Shown piece by piece: positions 1 through 10,013 of a DNA stretch of 64,000 nt. A model generated the notes under the pieces. The model was not told the origin of the DNA. It did no database searches and saw only the letters and a list, made by a program, of their open reading frames with translations. A program made the translations under genes and the position numbers. Position 1 is the stretch's first letter; every line of letters starts with the position of its first letter. The DNA comes from Clitopilus passeckerianus (taxonomy: Eukaryota; Basidiomycota; Agaricomycetes; Agaricales; Entolomataceae): assembly GCA_944990035.1 (NCBI GenBank), contig CALYLX010000115.1:1-64000 (forward strand). The letters are read 5' to 3'.

Positions 1-67
1 TTGTACTTCGTTCAGTTACGTATTGCTAAGGTTAATTGCGTCCTGTTACGAGAACTCATCAGCACCT
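1..67 (+). other. Oxford Nanopore adapter and native barcode (artefact)
   Basis: Bases 1-27 match the Oxford Nanopore ligation-adapter top strand. They are followed by the native-barcoding flank AAGGTTAA (28-35), a 24-base barcode (36-59, beginning TTGCGTCC and ending GAACTCAT) that I recognise as native barcode 20, and the rear flank CAGCACCT (60-67). The telomere array starts at the next base. This is library-preparation sequence left on the contig end and should be trimmed. It also shows that the assembly, or its terminal patch, comes from nanopore reads that ran to the physical end of the DNA molecule. Confidence 0.95.
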
Positions 68-210
68 AAACCCTAAACCCTAAACCCTAAACCCTAAACC
101 CTAAACCCTAAACCCTAAACCCTAAACCCTAAACCCTAAACCCTAAACCCTAAACCCTAAACCCTAAACCCTAAACCCTAAACCCTAAACCCTAAACCCT
201 AAACCCTAAA
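68..210 (+). repeat. Telomere repeat array (CCCTAAA)n
   Basis: Twenty perfect 7-base units plus three bases, C-rich strand reading inward from the left edge, as expected for a left chromosome end. The unit is TTTAGGG on the G-rich strand, the plant-type form, and not the TTAGGG unit reported for many fungi. No variant units occur, and the array stops abruptly at base 211. Confidence 0.97.
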
Positions 211-691
211 CTTTCGAATAGGTTAATTTGATTTCTCACCCCGCTCCCATTCATTTCGTTCCTTAGATTAAGCATGTGTTGCACTGAGCGTCCGGTTAAA
301 GGTCGGTTTGAAAGAATAGTTGGTCATATGCCATGATCAGGACGGCTACTTCGGCAAAACCTGAGGGATACTACACGACATTGTCTGATAGAAGGAGATG
401 CCGAGGAATAGCAATTGGTTTGAGCCAGACATAACCGGACAAGAACCTCATCGAACTGTCATTGGGATCGAATAGACTTAGGAACGCTGGATCCTGCTTC
501 TGCTTCCATAAGTTAAACAATTCAGCAATACGCCGCTATACGGGCACCGTTGATTGGCCTATCGACAGGATGCTGCTTCAGTGATGCATTGACAGTAAAA
601 GAGCGTTGTATCTGATCAAGTCGAGATACGAATGGTAGCGCCACATGGGTGTCCGAGACGGATAGCTGGTCCATAAGAACGACCGCTTGAA
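211..691. other. Subtelomeric spacer, no gene seen
   Basis: Unique-looking sequence between the telomere and the first gene. I see no tandem subtelomeric satellite, no RecQ-helicase-type ORF and no convincing exon. It presumably contains the promoter of the methionine sulfoxide reductase gene. Confidence 0.5.
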
Positions 692-1350
692 ATGAATGTA
701 ACCAATCTCGAATACGTCATGACCACAGTCAAGAAGAGCGAGGAGGAGTGGAAAGCAAGTCTGACCCCAGAGCAGGTATGACAATATCCAATCACATGGC
801 CTGTCATACTCATTAGTTCGTAGTACAGGACTCTGAGGAAGAAAGATACTGAGAGGCGGGGAACCGGTCAATATTACAAGCATAAAGAATCTGGTGTTTA
901 CTGCTGCGCTGGATGCGACGCCCCGCTATACAAAAGCGATGCGAAGTTCGATGTGAGTGGCTGAAACGGACGGTTCCAATGCCCTCTGCTCTGACAAAGA
1001 AGCTCATCAGGCTGAGTCTGGATGGCCAGCGTTCTTCGATGGTTTGTCCAGTCTTAGCCCTTTATTTCCTTTTTTCAATCTTTCGTTCATAGCAATCCCG
1101 GGCGCCGTGACCAGGCAAGAAGAGCGATCCTTCTGGGGAGTTGAGACGGAGGTAGTATGTACCGCGTGTGGCGGACACCTTGGTCATCTGTTCAGAGGCG
1201 AAGGATTTAAGACGCCTAGTAAGTGCTTGGCAACTCCGCGGGGGATTGATTTTACTGAACATTGAACAAGCAAATGAGCGTCACTGCATCAACTCTGTCT
1301 CCTTGAAGTTTAGGGATGGGCAGAAGGCGAGCACGACCGGGTGCTCTTGA
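692..1350 (+). CDS. msrB: Peptide-methionine (R)-S-oxide reductase (MsrB/SelR domain)
   Basis: Reduces methionine-R-sulfoxide in proteins, a repair reaction against oxidative damage. Hand splicing gives five exons: 692-775, 824-952, 1011-1041, 1093-1218 and 1271-1350, giving 149 residues (140 if the in-frame ATG at 719 is used). Diagnostic MsrB features are in order: KSEEEWKASLTPEQYRTLR near the N-terminus, zinc-binding CAGC and CTAC pairs, SGWPAFFD, GGHLGHLF, and the catalytic cysteine in RHCINSVSLKF near the C-terminus. All four zinc cysteines and the catalytic Cys are present. No clear mitochondrial presequence is visible, so a cytosolic form is likely. It is the first gene after the telomere, about 0.5 kb from the array. 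The family assignment is firm; the choice of start is not. Confidence 0.92.
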
Positions 1351-2127
1351 ATGGGGCCGGGTGCAATCTGGGGTTGTAAATTCTTGATGGCGATTGTCAG
1401 CCTGGCCCGGGAACTCGCATCTATCTCTTCCTCGAGTACCCGACTGCGTAATCGCGTACATAGCACTGTTCAGGAATTTATTTCTTAGGCACATTACACA
1501 AATCTAGCGTCATTTCTCGAAAACAGGGTTTGAGACCCACAGCCATACGGTCCAACTATTTAATCAGATAAGGTTCGGACATAGCGTCCTGGGTACCTGG
1601 GTAACGGATTATGCCTCCGAATCGTCTAGCCTTCTTTGGCTTTCGTAGGTCATTGACTGTGACAAATGGCTTGAAGGGTTTGTTTACATTTTGAATTTCC
1701 CCTTCTTTACCCGTCTCATGGCCGCAAACCTTCATGCAAACCTGAATCAATGGATTAAACGGTTTCGGTACCGACGGAAGGACTGTTTTGGTTTACCGGT
1801 GATGCTGCGGTATCGCGTTGGAACGCCTTTCAGGTCGTTATGTGTTCTAAAAAAAGAAGTAACCTTGGCCATTCCTCTTCGTACGCGGCCACCTATGGCT
1901 GGCTGACGCCAACGAAGCGTTGAAATCGAGGACTTTCAGGGGAAGCCGCAGCTGGATTGCATTGAATACGATCGGTGAGAAAAATGATCGGTCGTTTCCA
2001 GCCCGCCACGTGCGGTGGCGGTCCGCTCAGTTTTCCCATGTCAAGGCTCGTTTAGAAATGGGGAGCAATGTGAAATAAGAAGCTTCTTACTAACTTGTCG
2101 GACACCCACTTACGACTTTCGACAAGG
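1351..2127. other. Intergenic, no gene seen
   Basis: Short open frames occur on both strands but none carries a recognisable motif or a coherent splice pattern. The right part should hold the promoter of the downstream transcription factor. Confidence 0.4.
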
Positions 2128-5100
2128 ATGCCAGCAGAACCAACGAAGGCCAAACTCAAACGGAGAGCAAGCAGGAAGGAAATTGAAGACTATCGGTTTG
2201 ACACCGCACATGCAAGAGAGCTGGAGCAGAAGCGGAATCGAGGTGCGTTAATTGTCCGTGAAGTCGCCCGACTTCCTTTCCCCACACCGGCATTGCACTA
2301 ACATAATTGATACGTAGGGGAGGTATGTCATCTCCGCGTTATTTCTGATAACTTGGCCTCATTTCTGGTCCATCCAAGGTCAGTTGTGCCGAGTGTCGAA
2401 GGTATGCGATCATCGCACGTTGTCGATCTCACCTAACTGGTCCAAAATAAGGTTGAAGATAAAGTGCGACAAGCAGATTCCTTGTCAATCCTGTCAGGTA
2501 GCTCATTTTAGATTCCGTCTTGCTTATAAGGGACTAACGTCGCCTTTAGAGGCGGGGTTGTGCTGCCTTGTGTCCGAATGGTATGACCCACTTGATATCG
2601 ATCGCTGGCGATCACTGACAACCGTGGTTTTATAGGAAGTCTTTCAACGGGTCAAGGAACACGATTTGTGCTCGCCGCAACGGAGCATCTGCATCGTCGT
2701 ATCGCCAAGCTCAGCAGTCGCATCCGGCAGCTGGAAGATGCGCTGTCGTCTCTCCATTCTGAGCACTCCTCAGACCCTCACCCGCTGCTCCATGAAGACC
2801 TTCTAACACACGAGGAACGGGAGGATGATCCTTTACTCATGTCATCAGAGGAACCTGCCACGGTCCAGGCGCCCGTTGGTGAAGCTATCGATGCTTTTGG
2901 TACACTGTCTATCTCAGATTACGGGATATCACGATTTTTTGGTCCTACAGGAGGTTCTGAGGTCCGCCTTGCTTGCTCATTTCTATGGACACTGCTAACG
3001 TATCATCTCCCATAGTCCCTTCTTCTCTCAAATTCGACATCAACCCAGAACTCTCCTGCCAGCCCTAGGACGCCAGACACGAAGTCGCCAACCTCGTCAA
3101 TAGGAGACCTTACTCTCTTTTCGCACTCGTTTCCCTTTACGCCCATGGGTCTCACTTCTGAGGTCCAAGAACTCGTCGAGTCCCACCTCCCGAGTTGGGA
3201 GCGCGCCAACGAACTCTGCGTCACGTACTTCGACCAAGTTTCCTGGTTATTCCGTGGGGTTACCCGTTCGCAGCTCTTTGCGGACATGCTACCCGTAATC
3301 TACCGGAAGGGATCCCCAACCCCAGCCGGGGAGGAGTATTCCGGCGGACCGCACGAGTTGGCACTCGTGTTTGTAATCTTTGCTATCGGCGCGGTGGTCC
3401 ATCCTGATAAGCCGTCAAATCCGCTTGGAGAACATTACTACCAAATATGTCGGGCATCCATAGCGCTTCAGCCGGTCCTGGAGAAGCCGTCGACAGTGAC
3501 GATACAAACGTTGCATCTCATGAGCATTTTCAACGCCATGAGCGGAAACGACCTCCGGAACGAGACAAGCATGGAAATGACCTGGTCGCTAGTGACGCTC
3601 GCCGCACATCTCTCGCAAACAGTATGTGATTCACAAGCTTTTAACGTCCTCAATGCTGAGAGCATCCTATCTAGATTGGTCTTCGTAAGCTCACGTTCAT
3701 ATCATGTGAGAAGGGTGCCTTATGATCTCCGTAGATCGTGACAGTGCTCGCTGGGGACTTTCACATCAGGTCGTTCAGCGACGACGCATTCTATTCTGGG
3801 ATCTCTTTGTCGCCGATGTTTGGCAGGTAAGCATTCTCCCAGCGGTTATTTTATCCACCTCTGAATTCGTGGCAGAGTCTCAACACTGGGAGGCCCCCAT
3901 CGTTCTCTCTGGCTTATATTGACTGCTCTTTCCCGACAGAGGAGGACGACACTGCTTGTACGTATGACGTCCCATTACTTGTACTCTCAAACCAACATCT
4001 GGCAAGTTGGAATATGGCAGTGCCGTTTCGCCGCTGAATGCGTGGCAGAAGTGACCTCGAAGACCCTTACCGCGGAGGCACCATCGTACACCACCATCAT
4101 GGAGCTCGACAAGAAGGTCCGGGAGTTCCCACTACCTGAAGGTCTTGGCGTTGGGAAAGACGGCAAAGTCACGAAGGAAAGCGAATTATCTGGGTCCTTC
4201 CAGCGATGTGTTCTGGAACACATCCGGGAGACAGGTAGGATTTTCCTCTTCACCTTATTCCTGAGCGCCGTGCTGATTAACACGGCACCCTAGTCCTCAT
4301 GTATATTCATCGCTCTTTCTTTGCTCAAGCTATCATCGATCAACCCGCCAATCCTTTGAAGAGTGTCTATGCACCGTCGTTCCTCGCCGCGTTCAGAGCT
4401 TCTTCGACCATCCTCAAATCCGTACGAGATCAATTCAACGCGGTGCCAAACTCATGTGCGAGGTATTGGACGATGTGGACGTTTGCTTTCTCGGCAGCGG
4501 TATGTGATCCTAATTGTATCCGCTGGAACGATGTTCATGAATGTCTAGGTGGTCTTTGGGACCGTTGTTACCCGTGGTCCTCAGTCACCACTCGCTCAGT
4601 CGGCTATGACTGAACTTGACCAAGCTTGCCTCCTTTTTTCGAAGGCTTCAGCTTACAGTATCCGGGCGAAAAAGGCTTTGGTATGTAGATATCCAGGCTC
4701 CACTTCGATCGTTTTCTGAGATAAAATTTCAGCCAATTTTGACTCGGTTGAGCGAGAAAGCCCGCTATGCACTTGCCATGACACAACGCGACCCTAATCC
4801 GCTCTCAGCCGACGCCGGCTTATTATGGAGCCTCAAGCAGGAAGAGGCCGACGATGAGCTATCAATAATCGCAGGCCATACGCGATTTGTAACTGGCAGC
4901 AAGCAACGTCCACCGGCCGAGCTAGATACCTCACGTCATACACCTCCGTCAGCTTCTACCAGCCACTACCAGGAATCCTACCCACCTTCGTCTAGCACTT
5001 CTGAGTTTTTCCCTTCAACGCAAATGACATGGGATTCTCGACAACCATCAGTATATGGCGACATGGCTGGGGATTCTCGTCCCCAAGGCGCCATGTATCC

Positions 5101-5584
5101 TACCTATTCGTCGTCGGATAGGCCCCAACCTCCTGAACGTTATGACTCGTGGTCCCATCAGAGCATGGTTCCGTCAAATCCTTCCCCTCCATCGATACCA
5201 CCCATCGCACACAGGAGCTCATCGCAGTCCACACTCGCGTATGCTCAACCATCTAGGCCACTCCTCCCGATTAACTATGGGCGGAATGACTACAGTTCCT
5301 CATCATCAGAGCAATCACTTCATCGAAGACCATCTCAGCAATCATTCGAGCGATCACAACAATACGGGGCGAGTATGGACCATCAGCTATATCCTGGACA
5401 TACATTACCAGCTCCACAAAGCATACCCTCCATTCGGTCGCAGGCTCCGCCTGAAGCTTTTCGAGATCTAGCGGAACTCGGTCTGGCTGCTCGGGATTCA
5501 AGGCTCGATGAACGCTGGAGCACATTCATGGGAGATTCAGGATTTCTGGATGGCGTCAATTTTCAGCCCGACTCACGAGGATAA
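2128..5584 (+). CDS. Zn2Cys6 fungal transcription factor with fungal-specific TF domain
   Basis: A nuclear regulator of roughly 900 residues encoded by about a dozen exons. The zinc cluster is assembled across four small exons between about 2300 and 2640 and reads EVSCAECRRLKIKCDKQIPC then QSC, then QRRGCAALCPNG: the six-cysteine spacing of the GAL4-type cluster. A short coiled-coil-like segment follows (LHRRIAKLSSRIRQLEDAL). The middle region carries the fungal-specific TF domain with the hallmark QTIGLHRD, then RRRILFWDLFVADVW. The last ~270 residues (from about 4740) are Ser/Pro/Gln-rich low complexity, typical of an activation region. The start at 2128 was chosen because it leads in frame into a basic segment just before the zinc cluster. 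Targets are not predictable from sequence. Some central exon borders, around 3950-4010, are uncertain. Confidence 0.88.
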
Positions 5585-5974
5585 TATACTTTACTCAGGC
5601 GTCACCTACACAACATTATTATACACGATCCCACCTTCTATATTATCCCTCCTGATGGACTCTACTATCTTTCGTACCTTGGGGTTGTTTGACTACATAC
5701 CCCTGTTCTTTGCTATCCCAGCTTTATCCATAGGTTGACCAATAAAGATTATACATCTAAACTCTATCTAGGCGCCGTGTATCAATATCGGACTTGGTGG
5801 GCACATGGAGCCAAAAGGAGATGGATTTGCTGTAGCAATCCTTCCTGAAAGGGTTAGAAACGCCCTACGCCCAGACGGCAGAACATCACCTTGACGCGTC
5901 GTGGCCGACATTATTACGACATCTCTCCTTGCTTCCTTGCTACGTCCGAGACTTGGCCTGCCACGCCATTCCCC
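5585..5974. other. Intergenic, no gene seen
   Basis: AT-richer stretch after the transcription-factor stop, presumably its 3' UTR and the promoter of the F-box-like gene. An antisense open frame here shows no family motif. Confidence 0.4.
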
Positions 5975-7272
5975 ATGCTCCCCGTCGTGTAAGTGCACCC
6001 AAAGAGTTCGTTTTAAAAGAATAAGGTTGACGCTTGTTCAGCTCACAGGTTCCCTTTGAACTTGTAGAAAAAATCATCGGCCATCTTCATGAAGACCATT
6101 CAGTACTCCGCAATATATCCTTCGTAAACAAGGATATTGCAGCAGTCTGCCAACGCCTTCTTTTCAACAAGATTACCTTGAATATCAATCCCGACACGTT
6201 CATCGTTCATTACTCGACCGCAAAAGCAAAAGAACTGAAGAATCTACTCATTGCATCCCCTCGCTTGCTCTCGTTCATTCACGAAGTGCGCCTCGCTTTT
6301 GCGAGCCCATTGAATACCCTTCACAAGGAGCCATATGCTAAGGACCCACATGTTCCCGTCCTGCTGGATTTTATCGGCCCTATCAATAGACTCGAACTCA
6401 GCGGACCATCGTCGTATTTTATCTACATTTGGACAGATATACCAGCCCCATTACTGGCGGCGATTGAAAGGAAGGCTTCTGCCCCATCCTTGACGTCGCT
6501 ATATATCTCCAATTGTCGCAACTTTCCCCTCAGATATCTTAGCTTATCTCGCCATCTCACCGGCTTGGAGTTGGCGCATGTCACCTTCTGGGACTTAGCA
6601 TCGTCTGAGGTCGACGTTTTCATCCCGTCAAGAACTCTCGTTCTGAAAAACATACATTTTCCTGGGGCTACATCTGCAAGTTGGAACTTTAGCGCCCCTC
6701 ATCTTCGAGTGCTAAAGTCCGTTATATACCAAGAGGTCGAGTTTTCTTCCCTCGAGCGCCTCCTCAAAGCAGGTGCCGAGACCCTTGAGGAAGTGGCCAT
6801 CCGCCTGGAAGGTGTGTTTCTCCGAAATAATATAAAGAACCTTGACTAATCATCTTTTATATGCGCAGGTCACTCTCCTGGTAAACCAGCTATTGAGGAC
6901 ATGTTTTCGGATATGTCCTATCTCAGGCGCCTCCAGAAATTCCGTTTTACATCCCACATATGGCGACGTGGGCCTGTTTACCCATGGTTCTTCTCATATC
7001 TTCGATGGATGGGCCCGCCCCCGAACGTCGAGGCTCTCATACTCTCGCTGATCTTCACGGACTGCGACCACGAGCTATGGGAAGCTGGGACTGTGAAACG
7101 GGTAGAGGCTGAGTTGCTGAGTGAGAAGTGGCCAAATCTCAAGACTATTTATTTCGAAATCTTCACCGATAGCGCTTCCGGATATCAAGAGGTGGTAGCA
7201 ACGCTAAGGAAATACATGCCACAGCTAAGCGGCAGCGGCGTGCTGAAGTTCTCCCAGCATGGTCGTGAGTAA
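5975..7272 (+). CDS. F-box-like protein
   Basis: An N-terminal F-box-like segment (VPFELVEKIIGHLHED, then LRNISFVNKDIAAVCQRLLF) matches the form common in expanded basidiomycete F-box families; such proteins recruit substrates to SCF ubiquitin ligases. The rest (about 390 residues in all) is Leu-rich without clear LRR periodicity. The long second exon (6049-6811) has no ATG; I join it to a tiny first exon at 5975-5986 (Met-Leu-Pro-Val) through an intron ending at 6048. An intron at 6812-6868 leads to the last exon. The stop could be at 7270-7272, or the GTGAGT at 7266 could be a donor leading to a short extra exon. The substrate is unknown. Confidence 0.72.
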
Positions 7273-7419
7273 TAACATCCCAGCCCCTCTCTCCATCTCA
7301 CTCAACACCAACCCCCTAGGTGGAAATTGGCGTATCTGACGAAAAGGTGAACAGCATACTGGAACCGCCATCAGAAAGGCATAGATTATTTTGTTAATGA
7401 TATAAATGCTACGACCATT

Positions 7420-8617
7420 CTATAGCTTAGCTGCTACCGAGAAGGGTTGGAATTGAGGAAGTGTTTTCGTTTTCATGGCCTTAATATTCTCCGGGATATC
7501 CTACGATAAATTCAATTACATGATGCGCCTAAACAAAGCTGGGATCAATGACTGACCTTTGTGAGAACTGCGGCAGCATTCCATATGGCTGTATACTCAA
7601 GTGCTTCCTTAACACTGTACAGAGAGAATTGAGTATTCGCCTCAGCGAGCACAAATGGAGAGGACTGACCTATGGTCCCTAGCATGGTTTAGGAACTGCT
7701 TCGAACTGACGATAGCGACCGGACTCTTGCTTGCTATCATCTTGCCAAGTTCAAGTGCAGCTGAAACTACTTCCTGCTGCCCTCCTTCAACGACGCGTGA
7801 GACGAGCCCCATAGAGAAAGCCTCTTGAGCACTGAACGAGCGGCCAGTGTATGTCAGCTCTCGAGCGAGAGACTGGTTCCCCACGATTTTAGGGAGGAAG
7901 GCGAGTGTTCCGATATCGGGTGCGAGCCCAACATCGACTTCCTGAAAGAAACAACGTTGAGGCGAAAGGCTAGGGAAGTAGCAGTGAAATAGTGGTGCAC
8001 CTTGATGGAAAAAGCAGCGTTTGAGGAGGCATATCGAATGTCGCAAGCGGCAATGATATCAACGCCTAGCCCAATAACCGGTCCATGGACTGCTACAATC
8101 ACCGGGAACCGACACCTATCTGGGGCCCCAATGCAGCTTTGGAAGTCAAGGATAGCATATCGATTGGCCAGAACTTCTCGACCCGTATCGCTACCGCCGG
8201 GAAGAGGCGCCATGACACCCGCGCCTTTCACTGGAGGAATGCGGGGTGTCAGAAGCTGATCAGTTATGCACTCAAATATACGTACGATCAAGCCCAGCCG
8301 TGAAGATCTTAGGGATGGCAGAAGATACCACTGCGACGCGAATATCCTTTCCCATGCTGCATTCTTTTTCTAAATCATCAAACAGCTTGCCGTATGCTTG
8401 CCAAAAGCTGTCAACGAGAATCAGCACCAACCAAACAGCAGTTCAGAAGGAGGGCTACATACTCTCGAGACCACGCATTCACGGGATTCCTTGGGAATGT
8501 GAGTATTCGCAAGACTTTGACAGCTTGACAGTTAATACCGTACCTTGACAGCTCAATGTGAATTAATCCAGGGTATGGCTCAGACACCTTGAGGAATGGG
8601 GAGTTCGTTGACGACAT
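7420..8617 (-). CDS. Peroxisomal enoyl-CoA hydratase/isomerase (dienoyl-CoA isomerase type)
   Basis: A crotonase-fold enzyme, most like delta(3,5)-delta(2,4)-dienoyl-CoA isomerase (ECH1/Dci1), which moves double bonds during beta-oxidation of unsaturated fatty acids. Seven or so exons assemble to about 290 residues. Visible motifs: IFTAGLD (CoA/oxyanion region), VIVAVHGPVIGLGVDIIAACD, IRYASSNAAFSIKEVDVGLA, PDIGTLAFLPKIVGNQSLAR, SRVVEGG and KSPVAIVSSKQFLNHARDHS. The C-terminus is Ala-Lys-Leu, a canonical type-1 peroxisomal targeting signal. The ECH1-type acidic residues are in place (EVDVGLAPDIG). It begins at the ATG complementary to 8615-8617. Neighbours show no functional link. Confidence 0.88.
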
Positions 8618-9043
8618 GGCTGAAGGAAGAGAGCTGCGAATCGGGACCGGGACCGGTTATTTAGAAACCCGTTGGTATCTAAGGTGGCTGTGCCTAATTG
8701 TGCCTTGGATCCGACATTCAGGCCTAGGAGGGAGTCGACCTTGCCTTGCTCAGACAGGCAGCAACCATGATATACACGACGTTTGTTCATTTAACCGGGC
8801 AATAGTAAAAATGAATCAGGTATTTAGGCGTGGCGAGCTATAGTAACTGCACGCTCAATTTTGGCCATAGAGGTGACCAAAACTGGGGACTTCTAAACTC
8901 GTTCAATGCCTCTAAATGGTGGTCTCTACTTGGAGAGCTATATGGGCGAGGTAAACGGCAAATTATCCTCCGTAGATTCGGGAAGACCCTCACAAGGCGG
9001 AAGTTCCTTGAAAATGGGGGATTTAGTACGTTCTAGGTGCTTA
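8618..9043. other. Intergenic, no gene seen
   Basis: Promoter side of the dienoyl-CoA isomerase gene. Open frames up to 84 codons occur but look like chance. Confidence 0.4.
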
Positions 9044-9676
9044 CTAGCGTCGACTCACCTCCTTGTTCACCTCACCGCCATGTGATGCTCGACTGTACCA
9101 AAAGCACTTTGGGAGGCAGGTGAGGGGGTCCAACTGATATATCCTATCGACACCCGAGTTGGCAAGAAGAGCTGGCAGTTCAACATTCAGCCAAACGCTC
9201 GTTGGCCTAGGATTGTAGACAAGGGTATAGGCAGTTCCCGACGCGTGGCTTGCAAAGATCTCGGCCGCAAAGTCCCACAATTCCATTCCTTCAGCAGAGA
9301 TTCCATCCCAGTCAGGCATGACGAAAACACCGAGGATACACATCAGCATGTTGAGCGTCATGGAATTCGACTTTGGCGCGCATCTGTCCGCTATCGACAT
9401 TGTCGACTCTCCGTGATAGTTTCCGCTCCAGAACAACGGAGTAGGAAGAATGGCTCTTGAAAGCCCTGATTCAATGATTGCTCTGGTACTCCATTTCGTA
9501 GGGTCAGAAGTCATCTCAGGAAAGAGGCAACTCGAAGGCGTAGTATCCGCTTGTTGGTATTCATCTGCTGAGGTTGACGGGGAGGGCGTGCTGGTTGAGC
9601 TGAGGTGGTATAGGATACCTGCACTAGAGACGAGGGCCATCTGTGCCGCTGTCTTCAGGCGCAAAGTTGGCAACAT
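9044..9676 (-). CDS. Hypothetical protein, 210 residues
   Basis: A single uninterrupted frame from an ATG (complement of 9674-9676) to a stop. I do not recognise the family. The N-terminus (about residues 8-25) is mildly hydrophobic and could be a weak signal or anchor; residues 28-50 are Ser/Thr/Pro-rich. The remainder looks globular, with motifs such as VFVMPDWDGI and AYTLVYNPRPTSVW. It lies between the isomerase and the tRNA-Thr gene on the strand opposite the tRNA. It could be one exon of a larger gene. Length and absence of stops are the only support. Confidence 0.42.
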   Translation of the reverse strand: MLPTLRLKTAAQMALVSSAGILYHLSSTSTPSPSTSADEYQQADTTPSSCLFPEMTSDPTKWSTRAIIESGLSRAILPTPLFWSGNYHGESTMSIADRCAPKSNSMTLNMLMCILGVFVMPDWDGISAEGMELWDFAAEIFASHASGTAYTLVYNPRPTSVWLNVELPALLANSGVDRIYQLDPLTCLPKCFWYSRASHGGEVNKEVSRR

Positions 9677-9793
9677 GGGTGGAAAGAACTGACCATGTTC
9701 CTAAACGAGGCTTCTTGCAGTCCATCACTCGAATTGTCAATCAATTCGCACCAGGGTCAAGCTACAGAGGCTAACGTGCATGTCAAGACATAA

Positions 9794-9865
9794 TCCCTCT
9801 TAGCTCAGTTGGTAGAGCGCGTCACTAGTAATGACGAGGTCAGTCGTTCAAGTCGGCTAGAGGGA
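9794..9865 (+). tRNA. tRNA-Thr(AGU): tRNA-Thr (anticodon AGT)
   Basis: A 72-base cloverleaf can be drawn: acceptor TCCCTCT pairing with AGAGGGA; D-arm GCTC..GAGC around AGTTGGTA; anticodon stem CGTCA/TGACG around the loop CTAGTAA, giving anticodon AGT (AGU, Thr); T-arm AGTCG/CGGCT around TTCAAGT. The A-box and B-box promoter regions are intact. No intron is present. The closing T-stem includes one G-T pair. It lies just downstream of the ferric reductase stop. Confidence 0.93.
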
Positions 9866-10013
9866 ATTCTTTTTCCTCTGCATGATACGTACAACCCATG
9901 ATGGCCTGAGGAATGATTTATCCAGATGGCTGACGGATGGTTGACAGAAAATAACGACGGAAGGAGGTGAAATAAAATATGTTTGATATTATACAATTCA
10001 TATATGCAGCTAC

